DNA of 64,000 nucleotides, taken from the NCBI GenBank assembly GCA_021292165.1, contig CM037877.1, positions 106,081,858-106,145,857 on the forward strand. Reading direction: 5' to 3'. This stretch comes from Shinisaurus crocodilurus (Eukaryota > Chordata > Lepidosauria > Squamata > Shinisauridae). The position numbers were made by a program, and so were the translations under genes. Positions 33,038 to 42,639 of this stretch are shown here, piece by piece. The notes beneath the pieces were generated by a model. The model saw only the letters and a list, made by a program, of their open reading frames with translations, was not told the DNA's origin and ran no database searches. Numbering within the stretch: the first letter of the stretch is position 1; each line of letters begins with the position of its first letter.

Positions 33038-33387
33038 AGGGTGGCTATGTGTCCTACATTACAGCGAAGAAGCCTCTCTTTGAAGAGCTGTTAGAGAACA
33101 CTCCTCTGTTTGGAGGTGTCCTCTATCCAAAGGATTGTCCAGTGGTTTAAAAATAAGGAACCATAAGAGCAAGGACCTTGATGTTGTCCATCAACAGTTA
33201 GGACAGCAGACTGAGCAAGGCACTCTGGTCACCTGGTCAGTCTTGCACACCATCGTGAGATGCACTGTATTTCTATTTAAATTATAGTAATTACTTTAAA
33301 TTTTGAATTTATACATATAAATTAGCACACACCTCTTTTTTGGTGATTAGATGCCCTCTTTTTTTGGCAATGTATAAGTGGCCACCT
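33038..33387. mobile_element. hAT-type non-autonomous element, family E, second copy
   Basis: Ends 'agggtggctatgtgtcctac' and 'taagtggccacctt'. It shares 'gatgcactgtatttctattt' and 'cctcttttttggtgattaga' with 24233-24567. 'agtcaata' on the left and 'agccaata' just beyond the right end may be the decayed target duplication. Confidence 0.8.
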
Positions 33388-33399
33388 TACTAGCCAATA

Positions 33400-33838
33400 G
33401 GAATGGGTGAGAACTTTGTTTTAACTCATTTTTGGTAAGAATTTAGCCAAATTCACACATCTTCCTATTCAGGATGGAAAGAACTTAAAATTATTATTTT
33501 TTGTTAAATGAAACTGGGAGAAACTGAAACTGAAAGATTTGTCTATCCAGGCCCAGAGCTTGGAGCGCTTAGCTCGTCAAAGTCTAGCTTGGAGTCAGGC
33601 TCCATTGCCACCTCTTTTTTTCTGACAGGTTCCTCATCATTAACAGCTGCAGGGCAAGCAGGTGCAACATGGTCATCTTCATTCTTGCAGTAGCTGTGCC
33701 CAGTGTGGATGGGTGAATTTTGCTTCAGTTTGGTTTTGATAAGAATTTACCAAAATGTGCAAATTTCCTCAAGAGAGTGTGAGATTAAAAATATCAAATG
33801 CAGGAGAAAGCAAAATTGACAGGCTTGGCCATCCCTTA
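33400..33838 (+). mobile_element. Two family F-like fragments
   Basis: 33400-33556 matches 16691-16850 ('gaaactgggagaaactgaaa', 'ctatccaggc'). 33705-33838 begins 'gtggatgggtgaattttgct' and ends 'ggccatccctta', with 'gataagaatttaccaaaatg' similar to the first fragment. The two may be halves of a single element split by 33557-33704. Confidence 0.5.
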
Positions 33839-33867
33839 CCACTGATGCAGAGCTTGTCAACAACTCC

Positions 33868-34344
33868 TGGGGATGTGTGCGGAGCTCAATTGGGGGGTGG
33901 AAGTCTGGTGACTTCGCTGGGCTCAACCCCCCCCCCCGAGCTCCGCTCACCCTACCTGCTTCCCTGGCTTGACTCACATTCTCACGAGCTGAGCCAGGGA
34001 AGCGACATAAAATCGCAGCCATTTTTAACGTATCTTACACCATTTCCTAGTGTTGGACTGGGACTCAGGAGATCCGGGTTCTAGTCCCCGCTCGGCCATG
34101 AAACTCACTGGGTGACTTTGGGCCAGTCACTGACTCTCAGCCTAACCTACCTCACAGGGTTGTTGTGAGGATAAAATGGAGAGGAGAAGGAGGATTATGT
34201 AAGCCACCTTGAGTTCCTTGCAGGAAAAAAGGCGGGGTATAAATGTAATAAATAAAATAAATAAATAAACAATGTAGTGCCTGGAACCCAGAAGTCCGGC
34301 AAGCGCACTGCAAGTCGGTTGGGGTGGTGAATCGCCCACCTCTA
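33868..34344. mobile_element. Foldback element, family D, split by a SINE
   Basis: The left part 'gtgtgcggagctcaattggg', 'gagctgagccagggaagcg' and 'tttttaacgtatcttacacc' matches, reversed, the right half of 7765-8298. The right part 'gtagtgcctggaacccagaa' and end 'cgcccacctcta' match its left half. A SINE sits where the palindrome centre would be, so most of one arm is missing. Confidence 0.7.
34048..34270 (+). mobile_element. MIR-like tRNA SINE with L2-like tail, 5'-truncated
   Basis: It begins in the tRNA head after the A box ('tagtgttggactgggactca'), then B box 'gggttctagtcc', core 'acagggttgttgtgaggata', and tail 'gccaccttgagttccttgca' ending in 'aataaataaac'. It is very close to the sequence at 2242-2480. 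Confidence 0.88.
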
Positions 34345-34481
34345 ACAACTCATGGCAAGTGCAGGAGACTGAGCTCTAGGACTTGCCTTCCTTCAAGTAT
34401 AGGATAGATGATAATGTAAACAATACATAGATGTGTAGTGTCTGTTGGAAGCCACAGTTCTGTGGAGAAACACATTTTTAT

Positions 34482-34485
34482 TTTA

Positions 34486-34519
<34 letters not shown>

Positions 34520-34660
34520 AATAATAATAATTATTATTATTATTATTTTATTTATATACCGCCCAACAGCCGAAGCTCTCTGGGTGGTTCACAACAATCC
34601 ATAAAAACATGCAATACAATATACAATAAAAACATTGTACAAAATTTAAAAACCAGATTT
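34482..34660 (-). mobile_element. L2-type LINE tail, reversed, with (ATT)n tract
   Basis: An ATT/AAT microsatellite (34486-34549) is followed by 'ataccgcccaacagccgaag' and 'ctctctgggtggttcacaac', the reversed L2 3' end, then an A-rich 3' UTR. Confidence 0.8.
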
Positions 34661-34709
34661 ATGAATGATTCAATAAAGCTGGCTAGGGGTTCTGGCTAAA
34701 GTACTAAGG

Positions 34710-34816
34710 GTGCGATCCTATGCATGTTTAGATAGAAAAAAAGTTATGCTGGCTAGGGCATGTTGGGAGTTGTAGGAGGGTTTTTCCCCCCTGTCTAAAC
34801 ATGCATAAGAGTGTGC
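34710..34816. mobile_element. Palindromic foldback MITE, family H
   Basis: Ends 'gcgatcctatgcatgtttag' and 'ctaaacatgcataagagtgt' are inverted. The core is 'ctggctagggcatgttggga'. It belongs with 5289-5411 and 60119-60243. Confidence 0.8.
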
Positions 34817-35739
34817 CCTAAGGAATTGTTTGGGTATCTCAGAATAAAAAGTCATAAATCTTGATCGGTAAAGAAGGCCTCCATTACTTTGGCATTGAAG
34901 ATGAGGTTTAGTGGGTGATGTAGCACTTCTATTTCTCTTTCAGAGTTGAAAAAGATGAAAGATTGTGTTGGGCTGTGTGTGCGTCAGATATTGGAATAAT
35001 AAGATACAGACATGTATATGTGCACATATATTTGTGTGCCACAAATAGAACTCACTCCTGTCCTGTGTGTGAAAGATAAGGAAACCATTTGTTCAACACT
35101 TTAAACCAGATTTAGTGTGATATTATCCAGTAACTTCAATCAATGGGGCTTTCTGCTACAGGAAAATTGGCTTCACTGTGTTGAATTCATGGCTGCACAG
35201 TGATATTCCTTAACTAAAGAGGCACAGGAGCTGCCCTATATTTCTGCCATCCCCAAGAGCTCTAGTATTTCTGATTTCTTCTTTCTTTCCATCTGTGAGG
35301 ATGATGATAAAGAAGAAAACCATAATAATTTCATTTTATACTGTCAGCTTACCGATACATTTACACCACTTAAAATACACACAACAACCACAGAAAATCC
35401 ATACTGTCATGATGTCATCGAAAAGGTTTAGCAGGTCTAAAAAGAATGGATATCATTTTTATTCAGGTTTGATGTGAAAAAGAAACACCCCTTTTCATTA
35501 GCCTGGCTGTAGCTAGCATGCTTACGGTAAGTCAACTCAATTTCTTTCTCGGCAACAGTCCATAATTATTGATATCACCTTTGAAACAAAACAGGCAAAT
35601 GAGGATGTAGTACTTAGGACCCTTTAAAAAGTCTGCTAAAACCTCTTACTGGGGTCTTTACACCAGTCTAATCCAGCAACTAGAGCATTAATATCCCAAG
35701 CCCATGTAACAAGTATGTCTGTGGGGATGGGGGGGATCG
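34817..35739. other. Single-copy-like region
   Basis: No recognised repeat or domain. Segments near 35110-35220 and 35500-35610 look non-repetitive and A/T-rich ('caacagtccataattattga') and are candidates for conserved non-coding sequence only by appearance. Confidence 0.3.
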
Positions 35740-36185
35740 TAGGGATGTGTGAATCAGCAAAACCTGAGCGCACTGAAGTTCTCTGAATTCCATCTTGAAG
35801 CTCATTCCAACTCAAGTCGATATCAGCTGACAAGCTTTGTGTTTTTTTCCACATGAAAATTTGTGCATGTTTTCATGCATTATTATTTTTTTACTGTATG
35901 CATCAATTGTGCACATCTTTGAAATGTATGCAGTCTTCTCCCATTGATTAAAGTGTATCTGTGGACATCTTTCAAAAGTATGCATTTTTTCATCTGCATT
36001 TTTTCAAATGTACACATGCTAGTGAACACATTTTTGGGTGGGTGGGTCTGTGAATTACACTGTAAACTCGGAAATGTATGGACTTTGACCGCAGATTGCT
36101 TCCGAGGCTGTGTTCTGTCTGGAAGCTGTGAACTGGGTAAATCCTGATCTAGAAGGAACTGAAATGAATTTCTCATACATCCCTA
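35740..36185 (+). mobile_element. TAGGGATG-type MITE, family C, complete
   Basis: Clear termini: 'tagggatgtgtgaatcagc' and 'atttctcatacatcccta'. The interior carries 'gcatgttttcatgcatt', a (GGGT)-rich 'tgggtgggtgggtctgtg', and 'ctcggaaatgtatggacttt'. It is the best reference copy for 14070-14399, 17526-17935 and 30727-31536. Confidence 0.8.
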
Positions 36186-36523
36186 GGGGGCAGCCTTGTT
36201 GCTAAAGGGATGGCCATCTGCGGTGCATTGCTAAAGCTACAGTCCAGTGAACTGATACACTTGACAGTGTGAATGCACAAAAATAAAGGCTAAAATAAAA
36301 GAAATGTCAGAAGTGTAGATATATTTAGTGTGTGTTGCAGCAAAAACAATAAAGAGCTCCACAATGTCCATTGCCCTACAGTGGGCTGAAGAGTCCCCAG
36401 GGCTTACATGCACACCATATTACGGCACACAAGGATCTTTGGATCAGGGACTTGATAAATCAATACTTGGAAAATCAAGAGGCTGTTGAACGCCGTTGTT
36501 CCCACTATGGAACTGTTGTGTAT

Positions 36524-36692
36524 GATCATAGAATCATAGAATCATAGAAAAGTAGAGTTGGAAGGGGCCTACAAGGCCATCGAGTCCAACCCCCTGCTCA
36601 GTGCAGGAATCCAGGTCAAAGCACGTCCCTGACAGATGATTGTCCAGTTGCACCTTGAATGCCTCCAGACTGGGAGAGCCCACCACCTCCCT
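36524..36692 (-). mobile_element. CR1 LINE 3' end, octamer type
   Basis: It starts with three CATAGAAT-type octamers ('gatcatagaatcatagaatc'), then 'agagttggaaggggcctaca', 'gagtccaaccccctgctcag' and 'tgcctccagactgggagag', the reversed CR1 3' UTR and last codons. It abuts the L2 remnant at 36693. Confidence 0.92.
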
Positions 36693-37800
36693 TGAATATG
36701 GTCCAGAAGCTGCAGCTCATACAGAATACTGCAGCCCAGCTGCTGGTAGGAACAACTGGGAGGGATCATGCGACGACACGGTCCCTTCACACTAGGACCA
36801 GGCGCATAAACCCTTCTCAGGCTAAGCATCAACACTTAAAAACCTGGGGGGGAGGGTCAAATGAAACCTTTCCCCTACTAATGAGGGAAAAGATTAATAC
36901 TAGATTATTAAGGATCTAGTTTAAATTTATGATGCTGTGGGTACAAAGGTGTGTGTGTAGATTTATAAGTAATGCAGGTTAATAACGCCAAGCTGACACG
37001 TAGGATTTGGGTAGCAAACAAAATAAAAATAAGTTTATTTTAATTCTCAAAATCTTAGTTCCAGAAAATAACTTTAAACCTGCCTACACCAAACACTTTG
37101 TAATTAACCTAAGTCCCTATAACCCCAAATACTTTCATTCCTCATACAAGCACTGATTTCTCTCAAAACTCCTGACAAGACACGAATAACCCAACTAACC
37201 TAACTCCCCAACTCCCAACACACCCACACAAACACTCAACTAACTCTGACATCACTCAAACACTCCTTATATACTCCTCCCCCCACCGTTTCCAAGACAT
37301 CATAAACCACACCCACTCGGTTCAACACTCTAGACACATTAAACATACTAATGCAGACATACACCAGGGAACTGGATTGTGGGGTTACGCCACAGATCAT
37401 ATTACACCTATCCTGAAAGCACTGTACTGGCTGCCTAAGAGCAACTGAGCCCAGACTAAGGTCTTGCTTTTAGAATATACAAAGCCCTTACTGTTTTGGG
37501 ACCCAGGAACCTCCACCATTACCAGCCAACTAGTTCAATCTGTAGGAGATGCACTGTTCATGGTGTTTCCCCCCAGCCCCGCCCTGCCACAGTAGTAGTT
37601 CCTATAATGGAAAATATAGCCTTCCGTGTCATTTTTAACATGTAAGTTAAAGACCTTTGTATTTGCACAAGCATTTGGCTCTTGATCTGTTGCTTTGGGT
37701 GGTCTTTTTTTTTTTTTTAAGTCAGAATGCTATTGCTGTATTTTAATTTTTGTAGTGTGAAATTTTGATTTCATGGTTGTTTTATTGGTGCAGATTTATT
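36693..37800 (+). pseudogene. L2-type LINE 3' remnant split by an unknown insert
   Basis: 36700-36785 encodes a stretch matching the LINE motif KLQL(I/V)QN.AA (also at 43123-44202), continuing to 'gggagggatcatgcgac'. The homologous continuation 'agatcatattacacctatcc' and 'tgaaagcactgtactggctg' resumes only at 37392. The 3' UTR extends to about 37800. The intervening 36786-37391 is foreign. Frames are broken. Confidence 0.75.
36786..37391. mobile_element. Unidentified insert within an L2 remnant, possibly a solo LTR
   Basis: About 600 bp separating two adjacent parts of an L2 LINE. It is A/C-rich with many 'cactc'/'aacac' words at 37150-37330, a composition seen in some LTRs. Exact ends are uncertain to about 15 bp, and no inverted termini or target duplication could be fixed. 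No coding frame. Confidence 0.5.
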
Positions 37801-37825
37801 AATATTGGGAGTGTACAAGCCTATG

Positions 37826-38275
37826 TCCCCTAGACAGCATCTGAGGGGCCATAGGATAGTTTGGATTCCCAGATCCAAGGTCGGAGACAGTGCTCCGACC
37901 TCAGAGCTGGGAATTAGAGCTCTGGCCTAGCACCCCCTCACAGACAGCATAGAAAGAACCATGCTGGCTGCTCTCCAAGGTCGGGAAAGTGACCTCGGAG
38001 AGGGGGAAAAGGGGGTGGGGAGGGGGCAGAGAGGTGAGGAGACTGGAGATGCCAGGATATGAGCTATCTTGCAGCCACTCCAGTCTCCTTTCCTCCCCCT
38101 CCGAGATGCTCCAGCTAAATGGGTGAAAAAGTAGTGGAAAATGCAGGGTGGAAAATGCAGGGTGGGAGGACAGGGAGGTGAAGATCACCTCCTCTGCTCC
38201 TCCCGCTCTGTATTGGATGACTCTAAGCCTCCAGGTTCGGGGGCTTATTGCAATAGGATCGTGCCCTAAGCCTCT
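37826..38275. repeat. GC-rich interspersed repeat, family J
   Basis: It contains 'cagcatctgaggggccatag', 'agaaagaacca.gctggctg' and 'cctctgctcctcccgctctg', all recurring in order at 47985-48400. A third, more diverged copy is at 53300-53700. Local inverted words ('aaggtcggagacagtgctcc', 'gtgctccgacctcagagc') suggest foldback structure. The 159-codon frame at 37901-38380 minus lies in this repeat. Confidence 0.7.
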
Positions 38276-38938
38276 CTGTGCTCCTACAATATTTATACAA
38301 AATGAAGGTTCCACATTGCAGCCTGGATGCAGTTTATGCTGAAGAAAGCGGCTGACAGACCTCCCTGAAAAGCATCTCATACTGCCATCTGCATCTCACC
38401 TACCCCCCAGCATATCATACATCATAAACAGAATATTTTTTGGAAATAGAGATATGTCCTGAATTCAAAATCCATCTTTCCAAAGGATGTTCTCCTAATC
38501 ACAGTATTTTAGAAATCTCCAGGGTCCCAATCTGCAGGGCTATCACACATTATCACACTATCAGCCAGGCCAGCTCTGTAAACAAATCAATGATAACCAC
38601 AAGCAATGTTCCCCCAACAATTTTAATTGGAGCACTTAGTGTATTTCACCAGACCAGATTATCACTGACATAGTTTGCAAATAAACAAATGACACCAATA
38701 ATTGGATTGATTTGCTGCTAACTATGGTAGCACACTAGCAGGCCAACAGCTATGCACAAAGCAATGCTTGAAAGCATATTAAAAAAAAAACAAAAAACCA
38801 CACACACGTGAAGGATTTTTCTGCATGTTCATTGATGTATCCATGGTACATGATGGTAAGCAACAGTGAAATTACTGCAAAGAATGCAAAACTGTTATTA
38901 TTTTAATTTGTCTGTTTCTCCTCCCTGTAGACAAGATG
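38276..38938. other. Unannotated region with candidate conserved segment 38490-38700
   Basis: No recognised repeat. Positions 38490-38700 hold clustered 'gataac', 'gtaaacaaat', 'aattttaattgg' and 'aataattggattgat' words, matching consensus-like GATA, forkhead and homeodomain sites in a non-repetitive context. Regulatory function is a guess. Confidence 0.35.
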
Positions 38939-39103
38939 AGGGATGTACGCGAGTTGGGGAGAGAAAAGGGAAATGGACGGGGGGGGGGGAGTGACTATTT
39001 TCTCAGCCAAGCATTTTTCAGGAAATACTTCTGCCCTGCCACCATTTCCTAATATCAGCTGGAAAACTAACATGAGAAAATCAGAATATTCAGCACATCC
39101 CTA
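38939..39103. mobile_element. Short TAGGGATG-type element
   Basis: Ends 'agggatgtacgcgag' and 'ttcagcacatcccta', 165 bp, with an internal G-run. The interior is not shared with families A-D. Confidence 0.55.
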
Positions 39104-40854
39104 AATTAATCACATTTAGTGGTAATGAATTAACATGAATTCCACATGTTAATTACATGGTGTAAAACTGTAATTTCCTCTGCCTTCCTGGACCTATTTT
39201 CAATCAGTTTTATTAAATATCCCCAAATTCCATTTTTATGAGAGAATGAAGATTTGTAGCTGTGTTCTCCCTTTCCACACCAACTGTGATTTTAGAAACC
39301 ACTATGCAATCTCTCCAGTAAGTCATTCTATGTCTTGCAGGCCAAATCATCTTATCCCACACAAGCTGCAGAGAGCTAAGCATCTGCTACAATTTTCTTT
39401 AGAAACCAAAGACCTCCCCCCCCCAAAAAAATAATAACAATCCTGATACACATTTCATGTTTTTCTAAAATGTGTCATTTCTACAACTGCACTGGAGTGG
39501 TCTGAAATGCTTTCTAAAGAACTGCAGAGTGCAGACATTAAACACATACATCTCACACAGTTTACTCTAGAGTAATCCCACAGAAGTCACATGGAATACT
39601 CTAATCTAAATGGTGCTCTGCCAAAAATTCTCAAAAGAGAATGCTCCTCTGAATTTGGGGAGGGGGAGTGGTTGGCACAAAAACAGGCAAATTTGCTTTC
39701 CCTCTTTCATCTTTGGAAGGACACATTTCAAGGGTGGGGAAAAAACCTCAAAGGTACCTTCCTTCAACTGGTTGCCATTTATCTCTTCCAAATAATCACC
39801 CAGAACTAGGCTAAATTGTGATGTGGCTCCATTCCAAGAGATATTCTAGGGGGAAATGGTGCCCCCACTGGTGGCCTCCAGTTTAGTAAAAGCTGCCATT
39901 TTCCCCAGAGTGCAGTTTAGTACAACACGGTGTCATGACAGAGCAGTGTTCTGGCACATTATTGTAAAATAAAAATGGTGTCCACGAGTGTGAGAAATTT
40001 GGAGGAGTGCCTGTGTGTTTTGTGCCCATCTGTACCTGAAATTCACCCCTCTACCTAAAGCAGCTGAAATACCCCCTTTTGCATCCTCTGAATAGAGCCA
40101 TGAAGGGGGAGCATTTTTCTGCAGCCCTAAATCCATCGATGGAAGCTTAACCATCTGACTCAGGCTCCATTTACACATTTGTTTACATCAGTGATGAGTT
40201 AAGACACCAAACCTTAAATCTGCTTGGAAAGCTGCAGCAAACTGCTCATGTGTCAATTCCAGAATTATTATTATTATTTTAAATTCTACTAGTAAAAGCA
40301 GAATTCAGGAAGAATGGAGCACAGGGTCAAGTAAGCCAGAGAAACAAAAAGGAATTAAATGGAGAACAAGTGAGCTCTGCAACAAAATGTGGCAGTGTGG
40401 AGTGCTCTTGTTCAGGATTCCATCCAACTAGCCATGCCATTTCCTATGATACTCCTCCATTCAATTCCCCGCCACTCAGGATTTTGTCCTCCTCCCCACA
40501 ACAGTCTTTCAGTATTTCATGGACACTGTACATCCTTGGATTTCATTGGGCTGTTTTGGGTCCCCCCTTTAGGACTCCCCCCCCAAAGATGTGTTATACT
40601 TCTGCAAACCTGAGGGTTCACCTAAGTCTGCTCTTACCTCCCTACAAGGATTGGCACATGGAGAATGAGTGAACTACAGTATATATATGATCATTCCTGA
40701 AATATACTTTGTTGTCATTCACCCACCACCACTCGTGTGGTCTCTTGTAGATAACTTTTTTAAAAATCCCACCACAAAGAGATGAGTCGTAATGCTGTAT
40801 CTCCTCCTTTCCTCCATACATATTCTCTGGGGATATCCCTGCTCTATGCCATTA
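39104..40854. other. Unannotated region
   Basis: No supported gene. A block at about 40385-40580 ('ggcagtgtggagtgctcttg') resembles 25980-26130 ('gcagtatggagcattcctgt') and may be an unnamed repeat. Short frames have no domains. Confidence 0.35.
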
Positions 40855-40935
40855 TATTTGCAATATAATTTTAAACTGCCTTGATATGTTGACATGAAAG
40901 GCAGTATAGAAATATTTTCAAAAATAAAGAAATAA
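40855..40935 (+). mobile_element. L2-type LINE tail
   Basis: 'taaactgccttgatatgttg' and 'aggcagtatagaaat' leading to 'aaataaataaa' is the sense form of an L2-like 3' end. Confidence 0.65.
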
Positions 40936-41689
40936 ATAAATCACTGCATAGATTATGAAAATCACTATGTCTTATGTTCTCTGGTCTTGTTCGTGGTTCA
41001 ATTTTTCTAGTCCAATGTTTAGTTTTATACATTTTTATGGACATCTTGCCTAAACATTTTAGGCAGATGGGAGGGTGGGAAATTAAGAAGTAAACAACAT
41101 AATTCATGCTTTAAAAATAAAATAAAAAGGGAAGTAGGGGACACCTTTCCGGTTTCATTTCTATGAAATCTTTAATTTATTCAAGAGCCAATGTTTTCAT
41201 CATGTAGTCCTGGGGCTATTTTATGGGTGGCAGCTACTGCAGCAAGACATACTGTGGTGTCTGTCTTGAATAGGCTAAAATTCCTGTGCAATCTGTTGTC
41301 TCATAAAAAAACAAAAATGAAAAGACGCAGAAACATTGGATGCAATTAAAGATCTTTGAGAGCAGGCAAAACTCCAGGCCCAGATGGCATCTCCACAGAG
41401 TACTAAAAAGAAGGCTATAGTATAATAGTTCTATTTTCCCACCCAAAAAAAAGGATCTTCAGATGAAACAAAATCATTATTTCCTGGAATGTTGGGTACA
41501 ATTGTCACAAAATGTTGCCTAAAGCTAAATTTCAAAGTATATTAAGAAATTCCTGCTCAATCAAAACATCCACGAAACTTTAGGTGGAGGGGGAACAACT
41601 GAGACAAGTAGATTTTTTCAGCTTCATTTCACTCATCTGTAGTGGTCAATATATTGTTGGCTTTCATTTCTGCAGAAATACTAGCGTTG

Positions 41690-41744
<55 letters not shown>

Positions 41745-42021
41745 GAACATCATTTGCCTCTTACATTACCACAAGATATGGTGATGGAAAGTAGTTTAGG
41801 GCTCGTGCACACATGTGGCAGTCCTAAATTCATCCACAGAAACGTGCTTGCAAATGTCTGCAATGCAATGATGATAGTCTCATGTGAACCAAGGGTGTGC
41901 ATATTTATATGAGACCACTGTGATTTGTGCAGTCAGAAGATCCACAAGAATTCTGCAGAGCTCACAGCTGACATGAGACCACATAGGTGGGACTATCTCC
42001 AGGATGATGACATGAAGGAAA
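40936..42021. other. Unannotated region
   Basis: No gene apart from the TCA microsatellite listed separately. Confidence 0.4.
41692..41744 (+). repeat. (TCA)n microsatellite
   Basis: About 17 uninterrupted TCA units. It gives a poly-Ser run in one frame. Confidence 0.97.
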
Positions 42022-42148
42022 ATAGAATCATAGAATCATAGAATCGTAGAGGTAGAAGGGGCCTATAAGGCCATTGAGTCCAACCCCTTGCTCACCACAG
42101 GAATCCAAGTCAAAGCATCCCTGACAGATGGCTGTCCAGCTGCACCTC
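42022..42148 (-). mobile_element. CR1 LINE 3' end, octamer type
   Basis: 'atagaatcatagaatcatag', then 'agaaggggcctataaggcca', 'gagtccaaccccttgctcac' and 'gatggctgtccagctgcacc'. It is cut off at 42149 by an element with a TAGGGATG end. It may be the 3' end of the same CR1 copy whose ORF1 lies at 42290-45029, with the rest deleted. Confidence 0.88.
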
Positions 42149-42285
42149 TAGGGATGTCACCGTGAATATCGGGGGGCTGGAGTGAGGCCGAAATCGGCCC
42201 CACTCGCAGCCCCCCGATATTCACGGGCTTACCTGCCGCGCCGCTCAGTCCCGCTGCCGCTCGATCGATCCGCGCTGTGCCACTT
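42149..42285. mobile_element. TAGGGATG-type GC hairpin element
   Basis: It begins 'tagggatgtcaccg'. Arms 42160-42179 ('ccgtgaatatcggggggctg') and 42207-42226 are perfect reverse complements of 20 bp. The loop contains a second palindrome 'ggccgaaatcggcc'. The right end is unclear, near 42285. Confidence 0.7.
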
Positions 42286-42289
42286 GTTT

Positions 42290-42639
42290 GTTTCCCATAC
42301 TTTGGGCATTAGTATAGAGACATCGAAGACCATGTGCTTTATAGTCCGGCTTTCTTCCCACATTTTGTGGTAAACTGTTGGATTCAGTTTAAAGCCCTCC
42401 TGATGAAGTTCCTCATGGTGTGGCCAAACACATAACTCCCAGTCCTTTTGAGGTTCAACCCATCCCTTGCCAGCAGTCTGTCTTCCAGGAAGTGTAGCCC
42501 ATGGTCCCAGAATCCAAATCTCTCACATCGGCACCACCTTCGTAGCCAGTCATTCACCCAGAGTATTTTTCTTTCCCTTTCTATTCCTCTTCCAAGTACT
42601 GGAAGGATGGATGAGAAAACTATCTGGGCCCCAAAGTTC
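42290..42639 (-). pseudogene. CR1 LINE ORF1, C-terminal part (SGNH esterase end)
   Basis: The minus frame 42384-42639 encodes 'GAQIVFSSILPVLGRG' and 'LLARDGLNLKRTGSYVFG', the end of the SGNH/GDSL-type esterase domain found in CR1 ORF1. In that family the last catalytic block is usually D-x-x-H; here it reads DGLN (about 42453-42464), so the histidine is replaced by asparagine. The 5' portion of ORF1 lies at 44250-45029, separated by an inserted LINE. The frame meets its continuation cleanly at the junction 42639/44250. Downstream sequence to 42290 resembles the ORF1-ORF2 spacer. Confidence 0.85.

Noticed and set aside
37901..38380. 159-codon minus frame
   Set aside because: It lies in repeat family J, and a related frame in the second copy reflects shared repeat ancestry.
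41692..41744. CRISPR-like or coding repeat (poly-Ser)
   Set aside because: A simple trinucleotide tract with no spacers, in eukaryotic repeat-rich DNA.
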